Assembly: GCA_029863645.1 (NCBI GenBank)
Contig: JAOTVA010000001.1
Coordinates: 1 to 64,000 of the forward strand
Length of the DNA stretch: 64,000 nt
Direction of reading: 5' to 3'
Source: Gemmatimonadota bacterium
Lineage (GTDB): Bacteria; Gemmatimonadota; Gemmatimonadetes; Longimicrobiales; Gaopeijiaceae
Part shown: in pieces, positions 1 through 9,043 of the stretch
Numbering within the stretch: the first letter of the stretch is position 1
Layout: each line of letters starts with the position of its first letter
Notes under the pieces: generated by a model
The model's database searches: none
Told to the model about the DNA's origin: nothing
Seen by the model: only the letters and a program-made list of their open reading frames with translations
Program-made: the position numbers and the translations under genes

Positions 1-1337
1 GAGAGCCTGTCCGTGATATCCAACTCAGCCTGGAGGAAGGCGCCCAAGCTGCGCAGCTGGGCATCGGGGATGGACGGCGCGTCATCGACGAACACCATGG
101 CCGGAGGTGGGCCGAAGCCGGTGAGCGTCGTCGTGTCATTGTCCGTGCCCGTGACCTCGTCCTGGAAGCCGTCGAACCCGTAGGTCAGAAGCACCTCATT
201 CGCGACGAGCTTACGCGCCTCCGCCCGGAAGCCATACGTGCGGATGTCGGTGAAGTTGTGGTTGTCGAGCGAGACCGTAGCGCCTGGACCGGCCGGAAAG
301 TCAGCGTCGAAGAAGAGGCCGCGCTCGTTGTCCTGGCCATACGCGATCAGGCTGAGTCGATTCGCGAGCGCGAAGTCCAATTCCTGGGACGTGACCCCGG
401 CGGTGAGCTTCGTGAAGCGCTGCATCGGGTAGGTGATGTCGATCTCTTCGCTTCCCGGCGAATAGTCGTCGGGGTGGACGAAGCCGAATCCGCTGTCGTC
501 CGACCGGTAGTGCTCCACCTTTCCGAATGCGCTGAGGGTCGGACTGAAGTCCCAGCCAAAGCGCGCGTCAAGATTCGTATCCTCGACGCCGGAGTGAATC
601 ACCGCTGCGTCGCTCGCGAGGGTGATGTCACCGAAGTCTCCAGACGGGGCCTCGTACGAGCCGACCGTCCGCCAAGAGCCCCCGGTGAGTAGGGAGAACT
701 TTCCGACCCGCCCCTGGGCCCGCCCGGAGATGCGGCTCTGCTCCCCGGCCGATCCGAAGAGGTACGACCCGGAACCGGCGAAGCCCTCTTGGGTCGGGAC
801 CTTGGTCACGATGTTGATGACGCCCCCGATCGCGTCGGACCCGTAGAGCACCGACGCCGGACCACGCACGATCTCTACCTGCTCGATGGCGCCGACATCG
901 ACGATGGCCGGCAGCTCACCGAAGTCGTTCTTGCGTCGCGTGTTGTTCATGCGGAGGCCGTCGTTCAGCAGGAGGATACGCTGCCCTCCCTGACCGCGAA
1001 TCTGTGGACGTACCTGGCTGATGCCCACGCCGGTCACATCGAGCCCCGGCTGGGTCCGGAACAGATCCGAGACCGAGTTCGGCATTTGCTCGATCAGGTC
1101 CCGGCGCTGCAGGACCAACGCAGGCCGGGGCGTGTCGGACAGCGCCCGAGGACCCCGGGTAGCAGTCACGACAACCGGATCGACGGCATAGACCGTGTCA
1201 CCAGGGGCCTGCCCCTGCACGGCAGGCGCACCGGCGCTCCACAGAACGCCGACCACGGCCAGCGTCATCACGTTCGTGGGCCACCGAGCGACAGCTGCGA
1301 GGGACTTAGAAGGGGTCGGACGGGTCTCCGGGGACAT
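1..1337 (-). CDS. TonB-dependent outer-membrane receptor (3' end outside window)
   Basis: Absent from the ORF track because the frame stays open to the left edge; I read it on the minus strand from ATG at 1337. The first ~43 residues are a signal peptide with a hydrophobic core ending near AVQGQ. A TonB-like stretch (VDPVVVTATRGPRALSDTP) follows, then the plug domain at about residues 60-170, with the family hallmarks RPQIRGQGGQRILLLNDG and VEIVRGPASVLYGSDAIGGV. The rest is beta-barrel strands. Receptors of this family import siderophores, cobalamin or glycans using TonB energy. No substrate can be named, and I saw no clear cobalamin riboswitch in the ~160 bp upstream. The C-terminal barrel end lies outside the window. 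Confidence 0.9.
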   Translation of the reverse strand, partial: MSPETRPTPSKSLAAVARWPTNVMTLAVVGVLWSAGAPAVQGQAPGDTVYAVDPVVVTATRGPRALSDTPRPALVLQRRDLIEQMPNSVSDLFRTQPGLDVTGVGISQVRPQIRGQGGQRILLLNDGLRMNNTRRKNDFGELPAIVDVGAIEQVEIVRGPASVLYGSDAIGGVINIVTKVPTQEGFAGSGSYLFGSAGEQSRISGRAQGRVGKFSLLTGGSWRTVGSYEAPSGDFGDITLASDAAVIHSGVEDTNLDARFGWDFSPTLSAFGKVEHYRSDDSGFGFVHPDDYSPGSEEIDITYPMQRFTKLTAGVTSQELDFALANRLSLIAYGQDNERGLFFDADFPAGPGATVSLDNHNFTDIRTYGFRAEARKLVANEVLLTYGFDGFQDEVTGTDNDTTTLTGFGPPPAMVFVDDAPSIPDAQLRSLGAFLQAELDITDRL

Positions 1338-1499
1338 CAGCGGATCTCCAAATGAAGCGTGGGCGTGGGCTTGCCCCAAAGGTCGACGAAGCGGAGAGGA
1401 AGCTAGGGGGCGCCTAGGACCCGGGTAATTCGGAGATGTACGCCGCCGGCATCGGTGAAATCACCTAGGCGTACGAGGCCGCCCACGGGCTCGCCGGGG

Positions 1500-2159
1500 T
1501 TACTCCTGGTCCAGCCCCTGCTCTACGACGAAGCGTGTGAGGCCCGCCACGCTGCGGATGCGGAGCTTCGCCATGACGCGCTCCCGGTGTGTTTCCACGG
1601 TGCGGGGCGAGATGCCGAGCTCCTCCGCGATACCCCGGTTCGTGTGACCGCGCGCCACTTGGACGAGCACTTCGACCTCTCTCGGGGTCAGGGAGTCGAT
1701 GCGGCTGCGGCGCTGCTCCTCTTCGAGCTCTTTGCGGAGTCCCACGCTGAGCTGGTGCGTCACACGGCCGCTGAAGTACTCGCGGCCCTCGTAGACCGCC
1801 GTGACCGCAGCCCGCAGCTCGGCAGGGGCCATGTCCTTGAGGACGTAGCCGTCTGCGCCGGCGCGCACCGCCTCGAGCACGTACTCGGGTTCGTCGTGCA
1901 TCGACAGGATCAGCACGCGCACACCCGACCCCCCGTCGCGCAGTTCTTTCGCCACTTCGAGCCCGGTCTTACCCGGCATCGTGACGTCGAGGACCACCAC
2001 GTCGGGCTGGTGCTCCGCCGTGAGCGCGAGAGCTTCCAACCCGTCCCCGGCTTCGGCAACGACCTCGAGGCCTTCAACCTCCTCGAGCACGGCCCGAATC
2101 CCCTGACGGACCACCGCGTGGTCGTCCGCAATGATGACCCGCAGGCCGTCCTCACTCAC
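1500..2159 (-). CDS. NarL/FixJ-family response regulator
   Basis: 219 aa. N-terminal receiver domain (about 1-125) with the acidic pair D12/D13, phospho-acceptor D58 in VVVLDVTMPG and the conserved Lys in YVLKD. C-terminal LuxR-type helix-turn-helix (about 150-215) with LTPREVEVLVQVARG and GISPRTVETHRERVMAKL. The start overlaps the stop of the histidine kinase gene by 4 bases (2156-2159), so the two are co-translated and this is the cognate regulator. It is expected to bind DNA as a phosphorylated dimer. Targets are unknown; the divergent receptor gene at the left edge is only a positional candidate. Confidence 0.95.
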   Translation of the reverse strand: MSEDGLRVIIADDHAVVRQGIRAVLEEVEGLEVVAEAGDGLEALALTAEHQPDVVVLDVTMPGKTGLEVAKELRDGGSGVRVLILSMHDEPEYVLEAVRAGADGYVLKDMAPAELRAAVTAVYEGREYFSGRVTHQLSVGLRKELEEEQRRSRIDSLTPREVEVLVQVARGHTNRGIAEELGISPRTVETHRERVMAKLRIRSVAGLTRFVVEQGLDQE

Positions 2160-3940
2160 GTCGATACCTCCTGGGGAAGACGGCTGTGGAGCGGGATCCG
2201 CACCTTGACCTGTGCGCCCCCGCCTTGGTCGTTCTCGAGGACGAGATCACCCCCGAGGGCCGTGATCCGTTCCCGAATCCCGGCGAGGCCGCCGCGAGAG
2301 CGCAGGCGCAGCGCGGTGTCTTCGGGGAAGCCCGGGCCATCGTCCGTGACGGTCAGGGAAGCCGAGTCCGGGCTGGCCTCCAACCGAACGCCCACCGTTC
2401 GACAGGCGCCGTGGCGGGCCGCATTCGCCAGCGCCTCCTGCAGGCACCGATAAAGGGCAACCTCAGCATCGGCCGCGAGCCCCTCGATGGCGTCGGGCGC
2501 CTCGAACGAGATCTGAAACGTGTCGCCCTCCTGGAAGTCGCGCGCCAGCGCACGGAGCGCGGGGAGCAAGCCGAGGTCGTCCAACGCCATGGGGCGCAGG
2601 TTCCGAGTCACGCTGCGGATACTCTTGATGCCCTCCCCGACGAGCGTCTTGGCTCGCTCGAGCGCAGGCGCGAGCGAGGAATCGCTCCGCTCCTCGATGA
2701 GGCCGAGCTGCAGATTGAGCGCCGCGAGCACTTGGGCGGTCTCGTCGTGCAGCTCTCTCCACAAACGATTCCGCTCCTCTTCGTGCTGGTGGACCATCCT
2801 CGCCTGGAGACGCTCCAGCTCTTGCGTACGCGCCTCGAGGTTCCGCCGCAGGTCTTCGTTCGCGAGCGCCGCGCCCACCTGTTGGCCGAACGCGAGCAAG
2901 AATCGGTTGTCGAGCACGGTGAACGGGTCTCGCGCCTCGCCCACCACCACGAGCGCGCCGACGACCTCGTCCTCGCCGATGACGGGCAGTGCCGCCGTAT
3001 AGGCGTGGTGGCTCCCGCGTCGAGGACCGTCCCGAGGTGGACCGGTCTCGACCTGCGGCACAGAGGAACGAACCACGCCCCGGGCAGCGCGGCTCGCCGC
3101 CTCCGGCGGGCCCTCGAACGGCCACAGCGCTGCGATCCCGGAGCCTTGGACGAACGCTCCCCCCTTGGCGGTCGTCAGCCAGAGCGCCGACCCGTGGACA
3201 CCCCGCAGGGCCAGCGCCCTGCGGAGCATCGACTCGGCCATGGTCTCCTCATGGCCAGGCCTCGGTTGGAGCTCGCCGGAAAGCGCCGTGAGCGTTCGCA
3301 ATCCCTGATCGAGGTCTTCGAGCACGAGGAAGAGGATCCCGAGGCCCATCCCGATCTCGAAGACGATGTCGAGGTAGTAGCCCCACGGTGTCCACGCTCC
3401 CTGAGCACGCAGGAGCGGATAGTCGAGGTGGTGAAGCGCCCACAGCGCCAGCACCGCGACGAGGAAGCGGGCGGCGGGCGAGCGTACGAGGCGGTCGTAG
3501 CGGAAGAACGCCCACGCCGTCCAGGCGGTCGTCAGGCTGAGGAAGGCCACCATCGGCGCAGCCGCCCACAAGAAGCTGTCGAGCATGTAGATCGCAACGT
3601 AGGACCACACGACCGGGAACGCGGCGATCGCCAGGTAGCCGCCCTTCCAGGCAATCCTCTGCGAGAAGACCAGGGCGGCCCACAGGAGCGCTAGTGCGGT
3701 CCAGCCCGTCGTCACCTGGTGCCAGAACAGCCAACCGGAGGCTCCGGTGTGGAGAAAGGTGACGATCGCCCCCAGCCGAAGCGCGTAGACGCCCCAAGCG
3801 ATGGCCCACAGGCCGAAGTACTGCTTGCGATACCGGCGATGCAGTACGGCACACAGCAGCAGAAGTCCGAGCGTGACGCCGAGCTGCAAATAGGCCGCTG
3901 CCAACTCGGTCTGCGCCTGGGTGGGTACCGTCAGGTCCAT
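2156..3940 (-). CDS. Membrane GAF-domain sensor histidine kinase (HisKA_3 type)
   Basis: 594 aa from the ATG at 3940. The ORF track start at 4060 adds 40 residues of arginine-rich sequence before the membrane region, which looks spurious. Residues ~15-215 hold several hydrophobic helices (for example AAYLQLGVTLGLLLLCAVL), then a GAF-like domain (~245-400), a coiled coil, the dimerisation/phosphoacceptor motif LWRELHDETAQ and a GHKL ATPase domain with DDGPGFP and GGLAGIRERI. This is the NarL-partner kinase architecture. It forms an operon with the downstream response regulator (4-bp overlap). The ligand of the membrane or GAF sensor is not evident. Confidence 0.92.
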   Translation of the reverse strand: MDLTVPTQAQTELAAAYLQLGVTLGLLLLCAVLHRRYRKQYFGLWAIAWGVYALRLGAIVTFLHTGASGWLFWHQVTTGWTALALLWAALVFSQRIAWKGGYLAIAAFPVVWSYVAIYMLDSFLWAAAPMVAFLSLTTAWTAWAFFRYDRLVRSPAARFLVAVLALWALHHLDYPLLRAQGAWTPWGYYLDIVFEIGMGLGILFLVLEDLDQGLRTLTALSGELQPRPGHEETMAESMLRRALALRGVHGSALWLTTAKGGAFVQGSGIAALWPFEGPPEAASRAARGVVRSSVPQVETGPPRDGPRRGSHHAYTAALPVIGEDEVVGALVVVGEARDPFTVLDNRFLLAFGQQVGAALANEDLRRNLEARTQELERLQARMVHQHEEERNRLWRELHDETAQVLAALNLQLGLIEERSDSSLAPALERAKTLVGEGIKSIRSVTRNLRPMALDDLGLLPALRALARDFQEGDTFQISFEAPDAIEGLAADAEVALYRCLQEALANAARHGACRTVGVRLEASPDSASLTVTDDGPGFPEDTALRLRSRGGLAGIRERITALGGDLVLENDQGGGAQVKVRIPLHSRLPQEVST

Positions 3941-4120
3941 GCGGGAAGATCCGCCGGCCCTCGCGCTCCGGCAATGCACGCCGAGCTGAAGGGCAGAGCC
4001 CGTCATCGCGCACCGTCTTGCCCGGTTGGCGACTCCGCCGGACATTGCACGCTCGTCCACGCACCAGCCTGCCGGCTCGGACGAGCGGCGGCGAACGACT
4101 CAAAAGCAGGAGCAGCTACA

Positions 4121-4798
4121 GTGAAGAAGGCACTCGCGATCCTAGCGGCACTCTGTCTCGTCTCGGCCGTCCCCGTCGCGGCTCAATCCGACGACATGAG
4201 TTTCTTCATCACCAGCGTCGGATCCCTCGACGGGGCCAACCTCGGCGGGCTCGCCGGCGCGGATCAGCTGTGTGAGGACCTCGCCTACGCCGTCGGCGCA
4301 GGGAACAAGGTTTGGCGCGCCTACCTGAGCCAGATGGCCAGGGGAGGCCAGCCGGCCGTGAACGCCCGCGACCGCATCGGCGCGGGTCCATGGGTCAATT
4401 ACTACGGTGACGTGATCGCGCAGGATGTGACCGCCCTGCACTCGCCTGCCGCGAACCTGTCCAAATCGTCGATCCTCACCGAAAGAGGTTCGGTGGTGAA
4501 CGGCCGGGGTGACACGCCGAACACGCACGACATCCTCACCGGTTCGAACCTCGACGGGACGGTGTATACCGGAGAAGGCGCGACGGCGTGCAACAATTGG
4601 ACGACCAACGGCGCGGGCAGCGCACGCGTGGGCCACTTCGACCGGACGGGCGGCGGTGAGAACCCGACGTCCTGGAACTCGGCCCACAACTCGAGCGGGT
4701 GCAGCCAGGCCAACCTCCGGGCCACGGGCGGAAACGGCTACTTCTTCTGCTTCTCGGCGGGCGATGATCCGGCGCAGCAGGAAGAGGAACAGCAGTAG
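4121..4798 (+). CDS. Secreted C-type-lectin-fold-like protein, copy 1
   Basis: 225 aa from GTG at 4121, preceded by AGCAGGAGCA. The ORF track extends it upstream over unrelated sequence. The signal peptide VKKALAILAALCLVSAVPVAAQ is clear. The mature part opens with MSFFITSVGSLDGANLGGL and GADQLCEDLAYAVGAG, and has four cysteines (LCEDL, ATACNN, SGCSQ, FFCFS) in positions suited to two disulfides, as in lectin/endostatin-like or DUF1554-like domains. Its neighbour at 4850 is a close paralogue with the same cysteines and the same GTGAAGAAGG start. The C-terminus ends in a Glu/Gln tail (QQEEEQQ). The role is unknown; extracellular or periplasmic glycan or surface binding is inference. Confidence 0.75.
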   Translation: MKKALAILAALCLVSAVPVAAQSDDMSFFITSVGSLDGANLGGLAGADQLCEDLAYAVGAGNKVWRAYLSQMARGGQPAVNARDRIGAGPWVNYYGDVIAQDVTALHSPAANLSKSSILTERGSVVNGRGDTPNTHDILTGSNLDGTVYTGEGATACNNWTTNGAGSARVGHFDRTGGGENPTSWNSAHNSSGCSQANLRATGGNGYFFCFSAGDDPAQQEEEQQ

Positions 4799-4849
4799 GG
4801 CCTCGAGGAGTAGTAGCCAGGTGCTATCGACCCGAAATAGGAGCAGGAT

Positions 4850-5524
4850 GTGAAGAAGGCATTGGTGATGCTCGCAGCCCTCGCACTCGTTGCGGCAGCC
4901 CCTGCGGCCGCCCAGGCGAACAACATGAGCTTCTTCATCACGAGCTCACCGCGCGATGGCGGAAATCTCGGGGGTCTCGACGGAGCCGACAGGCACTGTC
5001 AGAACCTTGCATACGCGCAGGGCTTCGGAGACACGGAATGGCGCGCTTACTTGAGCGCCATGGCCCGCGACGGGCAGCCCGCCGTGAACGCGCGGGACCG
5101 CATCGGGACCGGCCCCTGGTACAACTTCCGCGGCGAGCTCATCGCACAAGACGTCACGCAGCTGCACGCGGAGGGTGTGAACATCCGCAAGGAAACGGTG
5201 ATCACCGAGCGCGGCGGGATGGTCAACGGACGCGGCGACACACCCAACCAGCACGACATCCTCACAGGTTCGAACCTCGACGGCACGGTCTTTACCGGCG
5301 AGGGCGCGACCGCGTGCAGCAACTGGACGAGCAATGCCGACGGCGTCGGCAGCGCCCGGGTGGGGCATTTCGACCGAGAGGGCGGGGGACAGAATCCGAC
5401 GTCTTGGAACTCGGCCCACGACTCGCGCGGTTGTAGCCAGGCGAACCTCGTGGCAACCGGAGGCAACGGGTACTTCTACTGCTTCGCGTTCGCGGGCAAC
5501 GCCCCCGGCGGCCAGGAGGATTAG
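4850..5524 (+). CDS. Secreted C-type-lectin-fold-like protein, copy 2
   Basis: 224 aa starting at GTG 4850 with AGGAGCAG upstream. Signal peptide VKKALVMLAALALVAAAPAAAQA, then NNMSFFITSSPRDGGNLGGL. It aligns without large gaps to the preceding gene, sharing the NARDRIG, TERG..VNGRGDTPN, HDILTGSNLDGTV and FDR.GGG..PTSWNSAH blocks and all four cysteines. The pair therefore arose by tandem duplication. Only 51 bp separate the copies and 22 bp separate this gene from the P1 peptidase, so all three may be co-transcribed. Function is unknown; the fold assignment rests on motif resemblance only. Confidence 0.75.
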   Translation: MKKALVMLAALALVAAAPAAAQANNMSFFITSSPRDGGNLGGLDGADRHCQNLAYAQGFGDTEWRAYLSAMARDGQPAVNARDRIGTGPWYNFRGELIAQDVTQLHAEGVNIRKETVITERGGMVNGRGDTPNQHDILTGSNLDGTVFTGEGATACSNWTSNADGVGSARVGHFDREGGGQNPTSWNSAHDSRGCSQANLVATGGNGYFYCFAFAGNAPGGQED

Positions 5525-5546
5525 GAGGGACCGCAGCAGCGCTCAC

Positions 5547-6608
5547 ATGAGAAGACGCACCGCAATCATCGGGGCCCTCCTCGCGGGGGCCCCGTTTGCG
5601 CACACAGCCTGTATCGCTCAGGAGGCGCCCAGGATGGAGCCGTGGGGCATCACCGCGGTCGAAGGACTGGAGATCGGTCACCATACGCTGACCGCGCGAC
5701 CCACTGGCTGCACGGTCGTACTCGCGAGAGCCGGAGCAGTCGGTGGTGTCGATGTGCGTGGAGGCGCCCCGGGGACGCTCCAGACGGACGTGCTGGATCC
5801 CGTGAAGTCTCCCAACACACCGGTCCACGCGATCATGCTGTCGGGCGGCTCTGCGTTCGGGCTCTCCACCGCGTCGGGTGTCATGCGCTATCTGGACGAG
5901 AACGACGTCGGCTTCAGGGTCGGCGAGAAGATCGTGCCCATCGTGCCAGGGGCGATCATCTACGACCTGGGACTGGAAGGCAGCGAGCGTATTCGCCCGG
6001 GAGCTGAATGCGGATACACTGCGTCTTCTTCTGCGTCGACGCACGCTCCCGCTGAGGGCTCGGTCGGGGCCGGAGCGGGGGCGACGATAGGCAAATTCGC
6101 CCAGGGCGGGACGCCGATGAGAGGGGGCTTCGGTACGGCCTCGATCACCCTCGCCAGCGGCCTCACCGTGGCGGCTGCGGTAGTTGTGAACGCGGTCGGG
6201 GATGTGGTCGATCCCGCCACCGGGAAGATCGTCGCCGGGGCCCTGGGCGCAGACGGTGCTTTCGTGGACGCGCGCCGGCTCCTGCGCGAGGGGCAGCCTC
6301 TCGGAGGGGTCCCGGGCGCCAATACCACGATCGGCGTGGTCGCCACCAATGCGCAGTTGACCAAGGCCGAAGCCACGAAGATGGCTGAGATGGCCCAAGA
6401 CGGTCTCGCACGCACGATCTACCCTGCGCACACGGTGCGTGACGGTGACACCGTCTTCTCGCTCGCCACGGGTACCCTGGAGGGAACGGCCGACGTCACC
6501 GTGATCGGCGCGCTCGCCGCGGACGTGATGGCCGAAGCGATCCTCCGGGCGGTGCGACTCGCCGACGGCCTGCCCGGGATTCCCGCCGTCTCGGATCTGG
6601 GGAACTAG
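5547..6608 (+). CDS. P1 family peptidase (DmpA/NylC-like, S58)
   Basis: 353 aa from ATG 5547, which follows the previous stop by 22 bp. The N-terminus MRRRTAIIGALLAGAPFAHTAC is a Sec or lipoprotein signal, so the enzyme acts outside the cytoplasm. The S58/P1 fold is shown by GITAVEGLEIGHHT, the AIMLSGGSAFGLSTASGVMRYL block, GSVGAGAGATIGKF and GGFGTASITL. Members mature by autocleavage to expose a catalytic Ser or Thr. Here PGANTTIGVVATNAQL gives an Asn|Thr junction like NylC rather than the Gly|Ser of DmpA. The likely activity is aminopeptidase or amidase on small or D-amino-acid peptides. The symporter immediately downstream could import the products (inference). Confidence 0.9.
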   Translation: MRRRTAIIGALLAGAPFAHTACIAQEAPRMEPWGITAVEGLEIGHHTLTARPTGCTVVLARAGAVGGVDVRGGAPGTLQTDVLDPVKSPNTPVHAIMLSGGSAFGLSTASGVMRYLDENDVGFRVGEKIVPIVPGAIIYDLGLEGSERIRPGAECGYTASSSASTHAPAEGSVGAGAGATIGKFAQGGTPMRGGFGTASITLASGLTVAAAVVVNAVGDVVDPATGKIVAGALGADGAFVDARRLLREGQPLGGVPGANTTIGVVATNAQLTKAEATKMAEMAQDGLARTIYPAHTVRDGDTVFSLATGTLEGTADVTVIGALAADVMAEAILRAVRLADGLPGIPAVSDLGN

Positions 6609-6636
6609 CGGGCCCACCGGGGCCCCGCTCGGAGCT

Positions 6637-8037
6637 GTGGCGCTCCAACTCGGCGTCGTCCTCGGCTACTCGGCCGCCCTCGTGGCGCTGGGCTTCCTTC
6701 TGTCGAAGAGGGTGGCCGGCACCGCGAGCTTCTTCGTGGCGGATCGCCGCCTGGGACCAGGCCTGCTCTTTTCGACCGTCCTGGCCGCCAACATCGGAGC
6801 AGGCTCGATCATCGGGGCCTCCGGCCTCGGATACACGGACGGCCTGTCGGCATGGTGGTGGGTGGGGTCGGCAGGCATCGGTTCGCTGCTTCTCGCGTTC
6901 TGGATTGGACCGAGAATCTGGCGTGTGGCCACGCAGAACGGTCTCTATACGGCTGGCGACTACCTGGAGCTCCGCTATGGGAGTTCCGTCCGCGCGACGA
7001 TCGCGACGCTGCTGTGGTTTCTGACCCTGATTATCCTCGCGGTTCAGCTCATCGCGATGTCGGAGATCCTGGAATGGGTCCTCGGCACGCCGCGTGGGGT
7101 CGGTGCGTTGATCGGCGGCCTCGTGATGACCGCGTACTTCGCGGCAGGAGGCCTGCTCTCGTCGGCGTGGGTCAACATGGTGCAGCTGTGTGTCCTGCTC
7201 GTCGGCTTCGCGATCGGTGTGCCCCTGGCGATCTCGCAGGCCGGTGGCTGGGAAATGATCCTGGCAGCGCAGCCCCTCAGTCCCGAGCGTTCGAACGTCT
7301 TCTTCGGCCCGGGATCGGGCATCGTATTGGTCGCGCTCCTCGTCCCCGCGTTCATCGTCTCACCGGGACTCCTTCAGAAGGCCTATGGGGCCAGAGACGA
7401 GCGTGCCGTGAGAATCGGCATCGGCCTGCAGGGTCTCGTGCTGCTCTTGTTCGCCTTTGCGCCCCCGATCATCGGGATGATCGCCCACGTCTACGATTCC
7501 GGGCTCGCGAACCCCGACTTCGCGGTGCCGCTGGTGCTCACCGAGGGCCTGCCTCCGGTCATCGGGGCACTGGGCCTCGCGGCCGTCTTCTCGGCGGAAC
7601 TCAGCTCGGCCGATGCGGTCCTGTTCATGCTGTCCACGTCCCTCTCGAAGGACCTCTACAAGCGCTATGCGGCGCCCGAGGCCACCGACGCACAGGTGCT
7701 GCGGGTAGCACGGCTCGCGGCCGTCTTCGGGGGTGTCTTGGGTGTCTTGCTCGCGATCGTGATTCCCACGGTGATCGATGCGCTCCAGGTCTTCTACGCG
7801 GTGCTCGGCGTTAGCCTGTTCGTGCCGATCGTCGCGGGCCTGCACTCCCGCCGTCCAGGCGTCCCCGAAGCGCTCGCGTCGATCGGCGTGGGAACCTCCG
7901 TCCTGTTCTATAGCCGTCTCGCCGAGTTGACCGGTGCCCCCACCCTGCTGCGGCCCACTCTGGTCGTTCCCGCCGCCCTGGTGTCGTCCGGGGTGGCCTT
8001 CGCGGTCGTGTTCCTGGTGCGGCGAGCGCTCAAATAG
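6637..8037 (+). CDS. Sodium:solute symporter (SSS family)
   Basis: 466 aa from GTG 6637, preceded by GGAGCT. The hydrophobicity pattern gives about 12-13 transmembrane helices. Family signatures: [35 protein letters not shown] near the N-terminus and [32 protein letters not shown] at about 310-345. It couples sodium entry to uptake of an organic solute. The substrate cannot be read from sequence; the upstream P1 peptidase 28 bp away suggests an amino acid or peptide product. Confidence 0.88.
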   Translation: MALQLGVVLGYSAALVALGFLLSKRVAGTASFFVADRRLGPGLLFSTVLAANIGAGSIIGASGLGYTDGLSAWWWVGSAGIGSLLLAFWIGPRIWRVATQNGLYTAGDYLELRYGSSVRATIATLLWFLTLIILAVQLIAMSEILEWVLGTPRGVGALIGGLVMTAYFAAGGLLSSAWVNMVQLCVLLVGFAIGVPLAISQAGGWEMILAAQPLSPERSNVFFGPGSGIVLVALLVPAFIVSPGLLQKAYGARDERAVRIGIGLQGLVLLLFAFAPPIIGMIAHVYDSGLANPDFAVPLVLTEGLPPVIGALGLAAVFSAELSSADAVLFMLSTSLSKDLYKRYAAPEATDAQVLRVARLAAVFGGVLGVLLAIVIPTVIDALQVFYAVLGVSLFVPIVAGLHSRRPGVPEALASIGVGTSVLFYSRLAELTGAPTLLRPTLVVPAALVSSGVAFAVVFLVRRALK

Positions 8038-8137
8038 TCACGCCGTGACTTTGGCGCCGCCTCTCCTTCACAATCCGGTCTCGATCCCACAGACTGTAGG
8101 CGAGCCAAGCGCCAACCCTGTCCAGAGAGCCGGCCAC

Positions 8138-9031
8138 GTGAGCACCTTCGACGATCAACTCGAGAAGATGAAGAACGACAGTGGTTTCATCGCTGCCTTG
8201 GATCAAAGCGGCGGGAGCACGCCCAAGGCCCTGAAGTCCTACGGCATCGGCGACGACGCGTGGTCCACCGAGGAGGAGATGTTCGACAGGGTTCACGAGA
8301 TGCGCACCCGCATCATCACGAGCCCGTCCTTCGACGGCGACCGCATCCTCGGGGCGATCCTCTTCGAGGGCACGATGGACCGCGCGATCGGAGGCGTCCC
8401 GACGGCCGAATATCTGTGGACGGTGAAGCGCGTCGTTCCCTTCCTCAAGGTCGACAAGGGCCTCGCCGACGTGGCGGACGGGGTCCAGCTCATGAAGCCA
8501 ATCCCCGGTTTGGACGATCTGCTCGCGCGGGCGCGTTCGAAGGGCGTGTTCGGGACCAAGATGCGTTCCGTCATCAAGCAGGCGAACGCCAAAGGCATCG
8601 CCGCCATCGTCGATCAGCAGTTCGAGGTCGGCAAGCAGATCTGGGCGCACGGGCTCGTCCCGATTCTCGAGCCCGAAATCGACATCCACTGCCCCGACAA
8701 AGCGAAGGCCGAGGCGCTGCTCGAGGCGGGAATCCGCGAGAAGCTGGACCAGCTCGGAGCCGATGACGTGGTCATGCTCAAGCTGACCCTGCCGGAAGCC
8801 GACAACCTGTACAAGGCGTGCCTCGAACACCCCCGCGTCGTCCGGGTCGTCGCCCTGTCCGGCGGGTACAGCCGGGACGAAGCGAACACCCGTCTCGCAC
8901 GCAATAATGGCGTCGTAGCGAGCTTTTCTCGCGCGCTGGTAGAGGGCTTGGTGGCGCAGCACTCGGACGAGGAATTCAACAATGGCCTCGACCGGGCGAT
9001 CGAGAGCATCTACCAAGCCTCGACGACCTAG
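8138..9031 (+). CDS. fda: Class I fructose-bisphosphate aldolase
   Basis: 297 aa from GTG 8138; the ORF track start at 7934 lies inside the symporter gene and is not credible. The sequence closely follows the Firmicute-type class I aldolase (Fda): [78 protein letters not shown] and ESIYQAST. The Schiff-base lysine expected in the beta-barrel is probably in [10 protein letters not shown]. It cleaves fructose-1,6-bisphosphate to DHAP and glyceraldehyde-3-phosphate in glycolysis/gluconeogenesis and needs no metal. It stands at the end of the plus-strand run, convergent with the OsmC gene. Confidence 0.95.
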   Translation: MSTFDDQLEKMKNDSGFIAALDQSGGSTPKALKSYGIGDDAWSTEEEMFDRVHEMRTRIITSPSFDGDRILGAILFEGTMDRAIGGVPTAEYLWTVKRVVPFLKVDKGLADVADGVQLMKPIPGLDDLLARARSKGVFGTKMRSVIKQANAKGIAAIVDQQFEVGKQIWAHGLVPILEPEIDIHCPDKAKAEALLEAGIREKLDQLGADDVVMLKLTLPEADNLYKACLEHPRVVRVVALSGGYSRDEANTRLARNNGVVASFSRALVEGLVAQHSDEEFNNGLDRAIESIYQASTT

Positions 9032-9043
9032 GCGACCCCGCCC

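Noticed and set aside
238-1428. Plus-strand ORFs of 64-188 aa at the left end
   Set aside because: They are shadows of the minus-strand TonB receptor, whose conserved plug motifs give a far better reading.
1338-1499. Riboswitch search upstream of the TonB receptor
   Set aside because: About 160 bp with no recognisable cobalamin-box or other riboswitch core.
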